DNA from: Brachionus plicatilis
Taxonomy: Eukaryota; Rotifera; Eurotatoria; Ploima; Brachionidae
DNA length: 64,000 bases
Assembly: GCA_010279815.1 (NCBI GenBank)
Contig: QEOQ01000552.1
Coordinates: 693,869-757,868 of the forward strand
Direction: 5' to 3'
The notes under the pieces were generated by a model, which was given only the letters and a program-made list of their open reading frames with translations, made no database searches and was not told the origin of the DNA. The translations under genes and the position numbers were made by a program. This document shows, one piece after another, positions 23,554 to 34,592 of the stretch (its first letter is position 1; each line of letters starts with the position of its first letter).

Positions 23554-23739
23554 TTAGTATTTAGCCGGTATAAAAGTGTTTAAGAATGCAAAAAAGATTG
23601 GTGTATCTTTGAACCACACGACATTTAGCAAGAGTAAAGCCGTTTTCAGTCTTTTCTTTCCATTTTCATTAGAAATTAAAAGTTTGTCAGTGATTTCCTG
23701 CTTTGAAGTAATTACCTTTTTTGGATTGATTGCATTTCT
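23554..23739 (-). CDS. Orphan 3'-terminal exon, serpin-like
   Basis: A 62-codon frame begins after an acceptor-like AATTTAAG and ends in TAA at 23556-23554. It reads RNAINPKK...ITDKLL... then LKTALLLLNVVWFKDTP. The pattern ITxKLL...T.LLLLNVVWFKD resembles the serpin core segment usually seen as LVLVNAVYFKG, but a real serpin would continue for another 200 residues. No preceding exon was confirmed; a strong donor (GAGTAAGTATG) lies upstream near 23810 on the same strand. It could be a serpin fragment, a small unrelated gene's last exon, or chance. It sits directly upstream of the K2P gene's start. Confidence 0.35.
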   Translation of the reverse strand, partial: RNAINPKKVITSKQEITDKLLISNENGKKRLKTALLLLNVVWFKDTPIFFAFLNTFIPAKY

Positions 23740-25475
23740 CTTAAATTAATTTATTTTCACTCAATAACTTAAATTTTTTTTTGATTGATGGATTCTACAT
23801 ACTTACTCAGTATTCAAAATGATGTCTTGATGGTTTTACAACCAAATCGTGCATTGCTTATTCCAATTTAGGCTATTCAATATTAATAAAAAAAAATGGT
23901 TATTTTCTCAAAAATAGACATCAGAATTTTCAAGTCTTGCAAAAACCTTTTTGATTATCAAATATTTGACTATTCTGAAGAGTAAATTTTGATTTTTCGT
24001 ATAATTAAGTAAACTAATACAGTTAGCAAGCTGCTGGTCTCAAATAAATGTCTAAAAATCGACTTTTGAGCATTTTAAATAAGTTATTTTTATGTTTACA
24101 GTAATAAATATTGAAACAGAAAAATAAAATTGGAAAATTTTAAGGTTGAAAATTATTCCTAATGGTAACATCAATATAAATCGATTTTTCCATATTTTTA
24201 AAAGTTTGCCATTAACTTTAATTTAATATTACAGCAAAAAGCAAAAGAGAAATATAAATTTTTAGCTTATACTTAGTAAAGATATCAAAAAAATTAGTTG
24301 GGAAATTTAATAAATGGAATTACTAAAATTGCATTTTATTTTAAATTTAGAAGCTTAAATCTTAGTTTCCCCTTAAATAATATAGACTTGAAAAATTTTT
24401 AAATAAGCTTAATGAAAAAACAATCAAATGATTTTTTTTTATTACACAATTTTTTCTAGTTATACTTTTACATTTTTAAAGAAAAATGAAAATGGAATTT
24501 GTCAATTTCGAGTTCCTATTTTTACAAATTGGTTAGTTTCATTTAGAGACAATTTTTCTCTGAAAATTAATTTAATTTATTTTTTTGCAAGAAAAATTAA
24601 TAGAACTAAAAAATTTAAAACTAAAATCTAAGAATCATAAGTTTTTTTTATTTTAATGCGATAAATTTTTAAAATCAAAATCAAATTCAAACTTTGTTTA
24701 TTTAAGATTTTCTTACATTCTAAAATAAAAAAATTCCATGAGAATTGGAGCTAATTTTAATGAATGGAGAAAAACAAAAATTTTATAAAGTTTTATGTTT
24801 AACTAGTAAATATAATAAAAATTTAATTTTTTATTTAAACAAAATTTTACGAAAATTAAAATAAAAACATATTACTTTGGCAAAGTAATTTTTTCAATCA
24901 ATCTTTATTAAAATGAGTTCGTTGATAAATAAGACATTTTCATAGCAGATTGTTTTTTTGAATAAAAATAATAAAAAATTCTCATCGATCTTCTAATTTT
25001 CTCGCGAACATTTTTTTTATTTAATCTTAAAAAAACACGGCGATAATGTTTGAAGCAAAAAAATAAAAAGCATAAAATCATAAAAATTAAAAAATCTTTT
25101 TATAATAAATTGCCAATTTTGAAAATTTAAAGCTAAAAATAAATAAAAATTTAAAGTGAAAAATTCAATAAACTTGAAATTTAGTTCTGTTACTATCAGT
25201 ATAAATGAAAATAATTTCTTTTTCCTTTCCTTTTTAAACAAAAATTTAAAATTTAAATATTAGCTAATAATTGAAATAAAACTTGATTTCAATTTAATAA
25301 AATATATTTTGCAATATTGCTTCAAACTTTACTGCCTTGTAAAAATGAAAGCCTTTAAAACAAATAAAATAAATATAATTTTTGAACTATTTATTTTGCT
25401 TAAAATCATATAAAAAATATATCATAATTTTTACTTTTGTGATCTAAAATAATGATTAGAAATTAGGAAACAAGG
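23740..25475. other. Intergenic, nothing recognised
   Basis: Very AT-rich. The frames present are low-complexity Phe/Lys/Ile/Asn strings typical of A/T-rich noncoding DNA. Confidence 0.5.
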
Positions 25476-26264
25476 CTAAGTGAACATTGGTGATTTGCTT
25501 GGTGGTCTTGCTCTTGATTGTATCGGCGCTCTGTTTGCGGCCGCTTGATTTTGGATTGTATAAGCTTGAGGATGAATTTTAAATCCATAGAGTCTGAAAA
25601 AAATTCAATTTCAAAATTAAATAAAATCATTTTAAAATAATTCAAAAATTAACCTTGGCACAAATTGATTGGCAGCTCTCTTTGGTCTGTATTCAGGATG
25701 AACCATGAACAGCATGTGAGGAAACCCTGTTCCGAAATAGGCTCCGTCCGTGTGGTGATGCTTGGACGATTTTGGTGTGTAAACATCCATGCACTTTGGA
25801 CAATAAAGCTTAACCATAGCTTCTCCAGGGACATCAGACAGACCAATTGGAAGCATTGGCTGATTTTCACAGTAAACTCGCGGACAAAATCCAAAGTCTC
25901 CGTTTTGATATTTTTCAAGCTTTGAACCAAACCAATGTTATAATTATTTTTTTGAAAATTTTCTCAAACTCACCATGAGTTGAATGCCACTATTGGTGAG
26001 AATATACCTAGCATGTATTAGACCGTAAAGCATTTCTGCCGCTTGCTCAATTAAATCACTCTGATTTGGATTGTCTTCTAAATCTTCATCTGGCTCTAAA
26101 TCGAGTATCATATCCAATGCTTGTCGATAATGAGGAACTTGTTCATTTAGGCCAGTCAGATTAAATTTGTCCTGAATATAGTCTTCGTCCACTTCACAGA
26201 AAAACTCGTTTCCGCGTAGACCACAGAACCACGAAATCCATGAAACCTCTTCGGAACTGCTCAT
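25476..26264 (-). CDS. CSNK2B: Casein kinase 2 regulatory beta subunit, copy 1
   Basis: Three exons (26264-25974, 25919-25654, 25593-25476) total 675 nt, 224 aa. The N-terminus [18 protein letters not shown] is the known CK2-beta start with its autophosphorylation serines. The acidic groove segment ([18 protein letters not shown]) and the zinc-ribbon cysteines (FCPRVYC and LYCPKC) that drive beta-beta dimerisation are all present, as is the alpha-binding C-terminal part ([22 protein letters not shown]). The tail after LYGFKIHP diverges and ends [12 protein letters not shown]2-beta assembles the tetrameric Ser/Thr kinase and selects substrates. An acceptor (AATTTTAG) lies 14 nt upstream of the ATG. 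A second gene copy is at 37821-38579. Confidence 0.96.
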
Positions 26265-27775
26265 ATCTATCTATTTATCTAAAATTGAGATTTCATATTA
26301 AACAAAGTTTATCAATAAATGTGAGTTTTGTACGAAGTTACAAATTATGTCTAGAAATTCATAAAATAGACGCTTCTTAAGAGATTAAAAGATTTAAGTT
26401 AATTAACTAATTTTGAACGTTTATAACTAATAGATTTGTATTTGTTTTTATTTAATAAATTAATTCAAATTTTAATATACTAAAAATTAAATTCGATTAA
26501 CAATTCATCAAATTGTAACAATTCTAATTTTTGTATTAAAATAAATTAAATACATGAGTGGTATTTATCAGATAAATTATTAACTTAATATTTTATGTCA
26601 AGTAAACTATAAATAAAAGCGAATAACTAAATTAACAAAAAGCCTACATAAATGCTTTTGATTCTTTTATTTTAATTTTATTTTCTTTATTAGAAACATT
26701 AATTAATTATGATCCCAAAGTTAACAAGTTGAAGCTCATTCCCGATTTAAAAATCGAAATTAAATCAAAAATTAAAAAAAAAAAATTATTAAAAATACAA
26801 TCTTTTTAATTAGTTGGAACCTAACATGGTGTTTTGAAAATTTTAAAATAAAAATGTAAAATTTTTTTAAAAAACATAAGTTTTAAATTTAATAATTAGT
26901 TAGATAGATGATAGAATAAAGGTTTTAGAATACAGTACTGATTCGTCACGTGGATTTTATCCTTCAAGTCAGTTTAGCCAAAAAGAAAAATTATAATTTT
27001 TACTGTGCATATTAATCGTGTAGTTAGATTCGACGGCTTCTTAATAATAAAATATACTATTTGTAGCATTATTAGCCAAAAAAAGCGCAATTGAATTTCT
27101 TTTTCATTTTTGAAATAATATTGATGCTAAGTGTCACTTAAAATGAAAATTGTTTATTATTGTGTTGAAATCATGGAAGATGAGCTATGTTAAATTATTA
27201 AACATAACTCATCTTTTAGTAAAATGAATAAAAATTTGGTTAAGTTTTCAAAAATTTATAGATCAAAAAACTTTTTTTAGGATGGATTTTTCAAAATTTG
27301 TGACTTTTAAACAACTCTGTCAATAATTTCTTTAAATCTTGTTTATGCAATATATTTTAGGTAAAAAAGATGTAACAGAGTATTTTGGAGCATATTTTTA
27401 AAAATATTTTATTTTAGTTAATTTTAATTTATCAAGAAAAGAAATGTTTTAGTTTGCATTAGAATTTCACAACACCGAAAAATAAAAAAAAATTTTACGT
27501 ACTTTGAATTTTGGAGAAAATTCTTATTCTATTTATATAAGAATTGAAAATCATTTAAAATAACTCTAAATGTTAATGATCTTTCAGGTGCTACAATTTT
27601 CTCAAAATATTTTATGATCTTTTTATTATATATTTTAGACTTTGAAAATAATTTTGAAAAGATTTCAAAAGAATGCATTTTCTGCTGTAAATATTGGTTT
27701 GAGATTTTTAAATATGATCAAGTGATTGTAGTCTGTTCTCGGGTAATTAATTTATTAATAACCAAATGTAAATCA
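26265..27775. other. Intergenic, nothing recognised
   Basis: AT-rich. A small hairpin (GATGAGCTATGTT / AACATAACTCATC) is at about 27180-27214. No gene seen. Confidence 0.45.
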
Positions 27776-27779
27776 TTTG

Positions 27780-27945
27780 AGAATCAGCATTTATGAAGAA
27801 CCAGATTCGGACGATCCGCCTACACAAAAGCCAATTTCAAAAAGAATTCGTCTTGAAGGGACACCAATCGTTATTCCGCAGCCCCAAGTTAAAAAAACGT
27901 GGCAGACCAGTCGGATCAAAAAAACAAATAAAAATTAAATTGAAT
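27780..27945 (+). pseudogene. Frameshifted acidic/AT-hook protein fragment
   Basis: Two overlapping frames together look like one small nuclear protein. One frame reads YEEPDSDDPPTQKPISKRIR and on to PQPQVKK. The other, shifted by one base at a run of seven A near 27890, reads LKKRGRPVGSKKQ, a canonical AT-hook. The order (acidic N-terminus, then AT-hook) is the same as in the AT-hook gene at 8583-8912, and the hooks differ by only a few residues. The shift could be a real disabling mutation or a homopolymer error. No inverted repeats like those around the 8.6-kb copy were seen here. Confidence 0.5.
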
Positions 27946-28169
27946 ATTATTTTATTTATAAATAGTATTACTTTTTTTATTAAGGTACCTTTTTAATTAT
28001 AACAGAAATAAAAGAATACATTGGCTTCTTAGTTCAGTAGTTGTGTTTTTTATTTCAATATCAATGACATAATTAATAATTCGATCCCTAATGAAATCGA
28101 ATTGTAAAGTCATTAAAAAAATATAATGATAATTCAGTGGGTATTTTTTAAACGACACGGTCATAATGG

Positions 28170-30640
28170 TCGCATTATTATTTTTATTATTATTATTATT
28201 ATTTTATTATAATCTGACATAGCTAAGCACTATCTAAGCTATGGCAGAAAAAATTAGATTGTAGAGTTCCTTTAGAATTAAAATTATCTAATAAAATTAT
28301 CTAATCTTTTTTCTTCAAGAGTTTTGAGTCCAAGCAACTTTAAACGCACATCATAGCTCTTGTTCCTTTATTGTGGTAAAGCTTAGTAGCTCTTCGCTGC
28401 ACTTTTTCGATTTATTTGATGTCTTTTTTGAGGTATGGGTTCCAATCTGATTATCCATATTCTAAAATTGGACGCACATAAGATATGAACAGTCGTCTTT
28501 AAGTTTTTAAGTCCCAATTTTTAAAGCTGTTTTTAAGTTTACCTAAAATGGCGTTCACTTTCATGACTGCACTGTTAACTTGAGATTCCCACTTGAGGTT
28601 GTTTTGAATTGATACTCTTAGGTCGCGTTCGCTTAGTGAGTTTTCGAGGATATAACAGACATTATTTAGTTCTAAAGAATAATGGTGGTTTTTGTGAATT
28701 TTTGTATTGCCTAAGGGCTCAAGTTTAGCCTCATTTTCCAGTAGACTGTCCAGTTTAGTATTTTGTTTATGTTCAATTTTAGTTCGTCACGGTCTTTAAA
28801 GTTGTGAATTGTATTTATTATTTCATTATCTATCCTCAGCAAAGAGTTTGCATATAAACGATAACCCAAGCGGGAGGTCGTTTATAAATATAATGAATAG
28901 TAGAGGATCCAAAACACTACCTTGGTGTAATCCACTTAATACCGTAATGCCTTGCCCCCAATTGCGGCATTTATTTTCAGAATTCTGGATTTTAATGCAT
29001 GCATTTAACCCACTTTTTTTCCAGATACGCTGCGACTAAAAATGCTGCAGTTAATGTCAAAATTTTGGTAAAAATGCCGCATTAAATATGTAAAAAATAA
29101 TAAAAATATATTTTTCTATTTTTTCTAAATTTGAAACACAAAAAATGTTCTTCGGACATAATGCATGCATTTGAAGTTAAAATTTTGAGTTTTAATGCTA
29201 GTTTATTAAATTCATTTTTAACGCTTTTAAGTGTCCAATTTTTTTTTTATAATTTTTATAACTATTATCATAATTCTTACAATTATATTCATAACTGCAG
29301 CATTCAAAATAAAAAAAAAGATCATGCTAAAAATATAATTCATATAATTTTTTTTAAAAACAAATAATTTTTATACGGAAAATTTTAGGCATCTTGAAGT
29401 TTAGGATCAAAAAAATCAGATCAAAAAGTAATTTTTTTTATAATTTTTGAATGGTACTTGATTAAATCTCTCTGCAAAGTGCTAAATAATGCAAAAAACA
29501 CGCTGAATATTAGAAAAGGTTCTGCAAAAACTCTGCAATTAAATTGCGCAGTTGAATTAAATACTTTTTAATGACATGCATTTTCCTGCAAAATTGCAGA
29601 GTTTTTGCAGAGTCTTTTCTAATATTCAGCATGTTTTTTGCATTATTTAGCATTTTGCAGAGAGATTTAATCAAATACCATTCAAATATTAAAAAAAAAT
29701 TACTTTTTGATCTGATTTTTTTGATCCTAAACTTCAAGATGCCAAATTTTATGCCATTTTTATATTAAATGCCGTTTTTTTATCAATTTAAATAAAATTT
29801 CGTGACGCATTAAAACTCAAAATTTTAACTTCAAATGCATGCATTATGTCCGAAGAACATTTTTTGTGTTTCAAATTTAGAAAAAATAGAAAAATATATT
29901 TTTATTATTTTTTACATATTTAATGCGGCATTTTTACCAAAATTTTGACATTAACTGCAGCATTTTTAGTCGCAGCGTATCTGGAAAAAAAAGTGGGTTA
30001 AATGCAGCATTAAAATCCAGAATTCTGGTTTAAAGTGCAATGCATTAGGGGGCAAGGCATTACGGTACTTCTTTCCATCCAGATTCCGATCCTTTTATAA
30101 CTACTCTTTGCGTCCAGTCTCTCAAGAAAGCTTTGATCCAGTTCAAGATTTGGCCTTTAAGGCCGTAGCCGTGTAGTTTCAAGATCAATATTAAATTTTT
30201 ATCATAAACTTCAGTATGTCATGTCTTTCTAGATCAATTTCTAGTTCTAGGATGAAACTGATGAAAATGTATGCGCAATCTAAGAACAAACAGAGATACC
30301 TGTTAAGCCTACAAGTAATCAAATAATTCTGCGAGAAGAAAGAAACAAATTTTCGGGAATTCAATCCTCAATTTAAAAATGATAATCTTCAAGAAAAATG
30401 GATTGTCATCAAAGAATACATCTTTGATTTGTTACTGTACTCCTTTTGAATCATGGCCTTTATCCTTTCAGATTTTGCCTTGAGTTATTGACTTTCTTAA
30501 ATTTTCCTAGAAGTTTCATGGTTTTTCTATCCTCTCCTGAATATACCGTGTTGAATACCCGAATGTTCTATAATAAATCAAATAAATTACCTTCATCTTT
30601 GATTTTGGAAAAACTGATAGACTTGATTTAGTTTTCTTCC
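28170..30640 (-). mobile_element. Decayed non-LTR retrotransposon (CR1/Jockey-like RT), interrupted
   Basis: Reverse-transcriptase text is readable on the minus strand through many stops and shifts: ILNWIKAFLRDWTQRV, then (across an insertion) GSVLDPLLFIIFINDLP, then LFAED in place of the catalytic FADD, and near the end NPYLKKDIK, IEKVQRRATKLYH. That order is the finger-palm-thumb order of CR1/Jockey-type LINE RTs. The 3' end is a stem (CATAGCTTAGATAG...CTTAGCTATG) followed by an (ATA)n/(ATT)n tail at about 28173-28211. A foldback element has inserted at 28942-30065. The 5' limit is vague. It is dead. Confidence 0.8.
28942..30065. mobile_element. 1.1-kb foldback element inside the LINE
   Basis: Almost the whole insert folds on itself. 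The outer arms begin CCGTAATGCCTTGCCCCC at both ends and continue for over 250 bp (28942-29235 pairs with about 29800-30065). A second inner inverted pair (about 29389-29550 with 29575-29745) is rich in CTCTGCAA words. TA flanks both ends (28940-28941 and 30066-30067). Removing the insert and one TA restores continuity of the surrounding RT frame, which confirms the ends. No transposase is encoded, so it is a non-autonomous Tc1/mariner-type MITE or foldback element. Confidence 0.85.
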
Positions 30641-30769
30641 ACCGGGTGATCGCCAAGTAAGTTGATGAATTAATAAATAAAAAGCCAAAATTATTTTTAT
30701 TTCTCTAATTTATTTGAACTATTAGCTTAATTAATAAAAAATAATGAATTTATAAAAAAAAAATAATTT

Positions 30770-32868
30770 TTAAAAAAGATAATTGAAAAAATCAATTAAG
30801 ATTTTTAGTATTTGTCTGAAAAAGCTCTCAATTAAATATTCAATTGAAATAAAAGACTCTTGACAATTTTCACCACCAAAACCATACAAACAATTGCATT
30901 TGTAACCCATTGTTAGTCCATTTTGAATTAGATTTTCTTCACAAGTGGCTTTATTTAAGCATGGATTTGATAAGCATACATCTGCTGTCTTATTCTCACA
31001 ATTTTTTCCTCCGAACCCACTCTGGCATTTACTTGTTAAATTTTTTTAAAATTTTTTGCTATAGAATAATTTTCATTCTAAAAAATACCAATCATATCTT
31101 TGATTGAAATAATCATCAGCTGATTGCAAACAAGTTCCATTATTTTTGCATTTATAACCAGTTTGATAATATTCGTAGCATCCTTCCAAAAATTCACAAT
31201 ATTTTCCGGTTGTACCTTTATCTAGGAATTGAACAATGTGCAAAGATTTTTACTCAATTAATTTACCTGGACGACACCAGCAAAATGGCACGTTTAGGTC
31301 AATATCTATGTAACAAGTAGCGCCATTTTTGCATAAATTATTACCTTATATTCAAAAGTTTAAATTATCAAAGAAAAACTTTAAGTTTATTTTTACTTAC
31401 ATGCACTTGATGATTCAAAACATTCATTGCTGCCATTGCGACATTCACAAGTGAAGCTTTTTTGATAGTAAGGCACAATTAAGCTTTTACAGATTGATTC
31501 TTTGAGACATGCTTGCTGACTACAAGGATTAGTAATTGTTGTATTTTTGAAACAAATCTCATGTTGTTGACATGAGCAAGTTGGATGAAAACCAAACTGT
31601 GACTCAAGGTGGTGACAGTTTTTCTCATTTTGGCAAGGATTACTCAAAGAGCTCAAGCCTAGTAAATTTTAGTTTTTTTTTCTTAAGTCACCAAAAGCAA
31701 TTGAAAAAATTACATTGATTTAAATTAAAATTAGAGTCACAAATTAACAAGTCTTTTCTTAAGTCTTTGCAAGAACAAGAATAATTTGGCAAATAGTTAT
31801 TGCTACAAAATGCACCGTTTAAATATGACGGATTAGCGTTTGAAATTCTACACTCATTGTTCAAGCATCTTATTTAAAATAAAATTTGTTAAAATTATTT
31901 AATTTTTGTTTTATTTGATTACTTGCAGTCATAATTTGCATAATTGTAGCAATTTGTTTCATTCAAGCAAACATATTTTAGACACCTGTAACTGGGCTGA
32001 TCACAGTTTTGGCCATAATAACCAATATTTGAACACGTTTCTATTTTTTTTAAATTAACTTTTATTATTTTATTTTAATAATTAAATTTATAAAATCATA
32101 TTTAATGGAATGATTAATTGTATGTTACGTAATTTTTACTGAAAAAAAAATATTCTCAATTTACTTTGTGCTGAAGTTTGCAAAATAGTAGGCTTAGTGC
32201 TGCTGACAGGTTCAACTAGTACTCTAAAGAAAAGTTTCCAATTAGAATTAGAATTAATTCTTGATAAATTTGAAAATCCATTTGAATATGTTTCAATCAA
32301 GTCCGAATACTGTGCTTTTCCACTGCGGTCAATTGCAACTTTACCTGTCATGCCATTATTATCATCTTGATTGATATAAACCATGGAACCTTTAGGGACA
32401 AAAAACGGTGCCGCATATGTATAATTGTTAAAACAGCAATTGAGAAAAATAAGCCTAGTGCTAAATTGTTTGAAGCATATCTTGGCATCATTGCATTTAG
32501 GCAATTCACTTGAATTAGTTTGAATACACTTTGAATATTCCGTGTCATTTAAACACTCATCCACTTTCTCAAACTTTTAAAAAGTCATTCAATGCAATTT
32601 TGTTTTCTTTATTTTGATTTAAATAAATTACTGAGACAGCAATCATTCCCGATGAATTTAAGTATGCCTCAAATCCATATACGATTGCATCAAATCCAAA
32701 TTTTGTATTTAATAAATAGTATCCAGCGTTGGAGTTGGGAAAATTGTCATCATTTGACACTGAAAATGGAACAGGATCTCCGATATAGACTTTCTGAGAT
32801 TGATCACTGAAAGCCAGTGTTAAGAATAAACTAAAATAAAAGATTTTCGTCATTCTTGAAATAATCAA
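30770..32868 (-). CDS. Secreted EGF-repeat protein
   Basis: Eight exons (32868-32575, 32528-32165, 32040-31923, 31868-31714, 31658-31401, 31344-31267, 31221-31089, 31031-30770) total 1662 nt, 553 aa. Every phase closes when a 46-nt intron (32574-32529) is accepted. A signal peptide (hydrophobic KIFYFSLFLTLAF) is followed by a ~190-residue domain with few cysteines that was not recognised. A Cys-rich chain of EGF-like modules follows, including NLCKNGATC, CKNNGTC, CKCQSGFGGKNCEN and CNCLYGFGGENC. The last two end in the classic EGF CxCxxGFGGxNC pattern. The C-terminus is a short hydrophobic stretch (FFRQILKILIDFFNYLF), possibly a tail anchor. An extracellular adhesion or matrix role is inferred; no orthologue was recognised. 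Confidence 0.75.
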
Positions 32869-33226
32869 GCTCTTTTTTTGTTTTTTGCTTTAGTTTTAAA
32901 TTTCTTTAAACTGCTGAAAATTTATTGAGCCAACATTTCTAAGACTTTCTCTTGAAAAGTTACAGGTCCTTGTTGATTATTCGCAAAATAACAAATTAGC
33001 TTTTGAGATTTACTAAATTATGAGCTGAAACTAGGTGAAATTACTAAATTACTTTTAACCAGATTAAATTAAAAAAACTAAACTAACCATATAAAAAGCT
33101 TTGGATTTTTTTTAAACAACATTAACAGATTTTGACATTCAATTAAATTTCAAAACACAAAAGTAATTTAAGTGACTTGCTTACTTTCTTAATTTAAAAT
33201 TATTATTTCTGAAATTAAATTTTTAG
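32869..33226. other. Upstream flank of the EGF-repeat gene
   Basis: AT-rich with no coding signal. It presumably holds the gene's promoter, but no specific element is visible. Confidence 0.4.
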
Positions 33227-33740
33227 TAGAGTTCGCTGCCCCATAAGTTTTAACTTTTTTAAAAATGAATTTTTCATCCTCTCGATACTTTACCACAAGT
33301 TTAGTCTTAATATAATGGCGAATATACGTAATGAGTGCACATTTTAAATCGAAAGCAATAGGAATAGCTATAGGAAAATACCATTAGATGATCTAGCAAA
33401 ACGATAATTTATAAAAATAAATTAAAATTCTTGAAATAATTTTTAAATTGAAGTTAAATTTTATTTAATATTTATCAGAATGAGCTAAAACTAGGTGGAT
33501 ATTATTTTTTAACGCCCTTGGTTACTCAAAGGTGAGGTCAAAATAGGGACCAAGAACGTATTTCATCAAAATGCCATAACTGAGGCCCAGGCCCCTCTTC
33601 TAATTATTTTGGACAATTTTTTTGTCAATGAGATATCAAATTAAAATGAAAGCTGTGGGACAAAAACACAAGACTAAAGTATCTAGAGGAAGATAAATTC
33701 ATTTTTGAAAAATTTAAGATTTAAAGTTCAGCGAACTCTA
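33227..33740. mobile_element. 510-bp MITE with GAGTTCGCTG termini
   Basis: Begins GAGTTCGCTG at 33229, ends CAGCGAACTC at 33738, and is flanked by TA on both sides. The left ~75 bp is an imperfect inverted copy of the right end (both carry GAATTT.TC.TCCTCT.GATACTTTA). The right ~255 bp matches the truncated copy at 15762-16017. There is no coding capacity. TA duplication and long TIRs fit a Tc1/mariner-type MITE family. Confidence 0.8.
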
Positions 33741-33883
33741 ATTTTTTTTTGAAATAGATAAATGTTTTAAATAGATTTTTTAGAACATTTAAGAATAAAG
33801 TAAATTACTTTTTTTGGAATTGTGAATATTGATAATTAAATCAAAAACAAAATAAAAAGAACGCGAAAGCTTTTATTCGGAGC

Positions 33884-34080
33884 GACCAAAACATGTTCTG
33901 TAAATAGTAGCAACTGATACATCCTTTTTACCACCAATTGTAGTTGAGTTGGATTTATAATATAATACTATATCCCAAATTCACAATTTTCTGAATTTTG
34001 AAATATTATTGCAAAGTTTTACAGAATCAAAGGTTCAAAGGATGTATCAGTTGATTCAACTTACAGAACATGTTATGGTC
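33884..34080. mobile_element. 197-bp inverted-repeat MITE
   Basis: Arms of about 44 bp, GACCAAAACATGTTCTGTAA... on the left and ...TTACAGAACATGTTATGGTC on the right, also share ACTGATACATCCTTT. They enclose ~110 bp of AT-rich sequence with no gene. The target-site duplication is not obvious. Confidence 0.7.
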
Positions 34081-34253
34081 CATTAAACTTTGATATTTTT
34101 ATTTTTCTTTTGTTGTTAGTACCAAAATTCACAATTCCTTTTTTTCGCTATTTGTTTACCTTAACAGGTTGATAAAGCTATTTTGAACATATTAATTTGT
34201 AAATTGTCAGTATAAATTAATTTATTTTGACCTAAAGCGCTCCTGATAAAAAC

Positions 34254-34592
34254 GTAGCTCGAACGGCCCGGCCGGCCGTCCGTCCGTTCTTGGCGGCCCA
34301 AATTTCTTTTCCACAGAAGATTTCTTATTAAGGGTTTATGTTCTTAAAGATTTGATTTAAAATCCTAAAGTCTTAAAGTAAAATAAAGCAAAGAAATAAA
34401 AACTTAGTTTTTTTTTTAATTAATTTATTAAAATTTAAAAATAAAATTAAAAGTTATCAAAAAAGAATCGTATGAAATCTTGAACGTTGGACCGGATTGG
34501 ATGGACGGTTCGGACGTCAAAGGCGGACAGGCTGAAAGGCTAGGCCATCTTGGTCGAATTGGTCAGCCGCCTAGGTTGGACAGGTTAGGGAC
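34254..34592. other. GC-rich patches in AT-rich DNA
   Basis: Two islands, 34254-34310 (CGGCCCGGCCGGCCGTCCGT) and 34482-34592 (repeated GGA/CGGAC words such as GGATGGACGGTTCGGACG), stand out sharply from the surroundings. Their CCGTCCGTCC and GGACGG words are roughly complementary, so they could be the ends of one inserted element about 340 bp long. No frame or RNA gene was recognised. Confidence 0.4.

Noticed and set aside
28173..28211. (ATT)n tract as a CRISPR or satellite array
   Set aside because: It is a trinucleotide run at the 3' end of a LINE. No spacer-repeat structure exists anywhere in the window.
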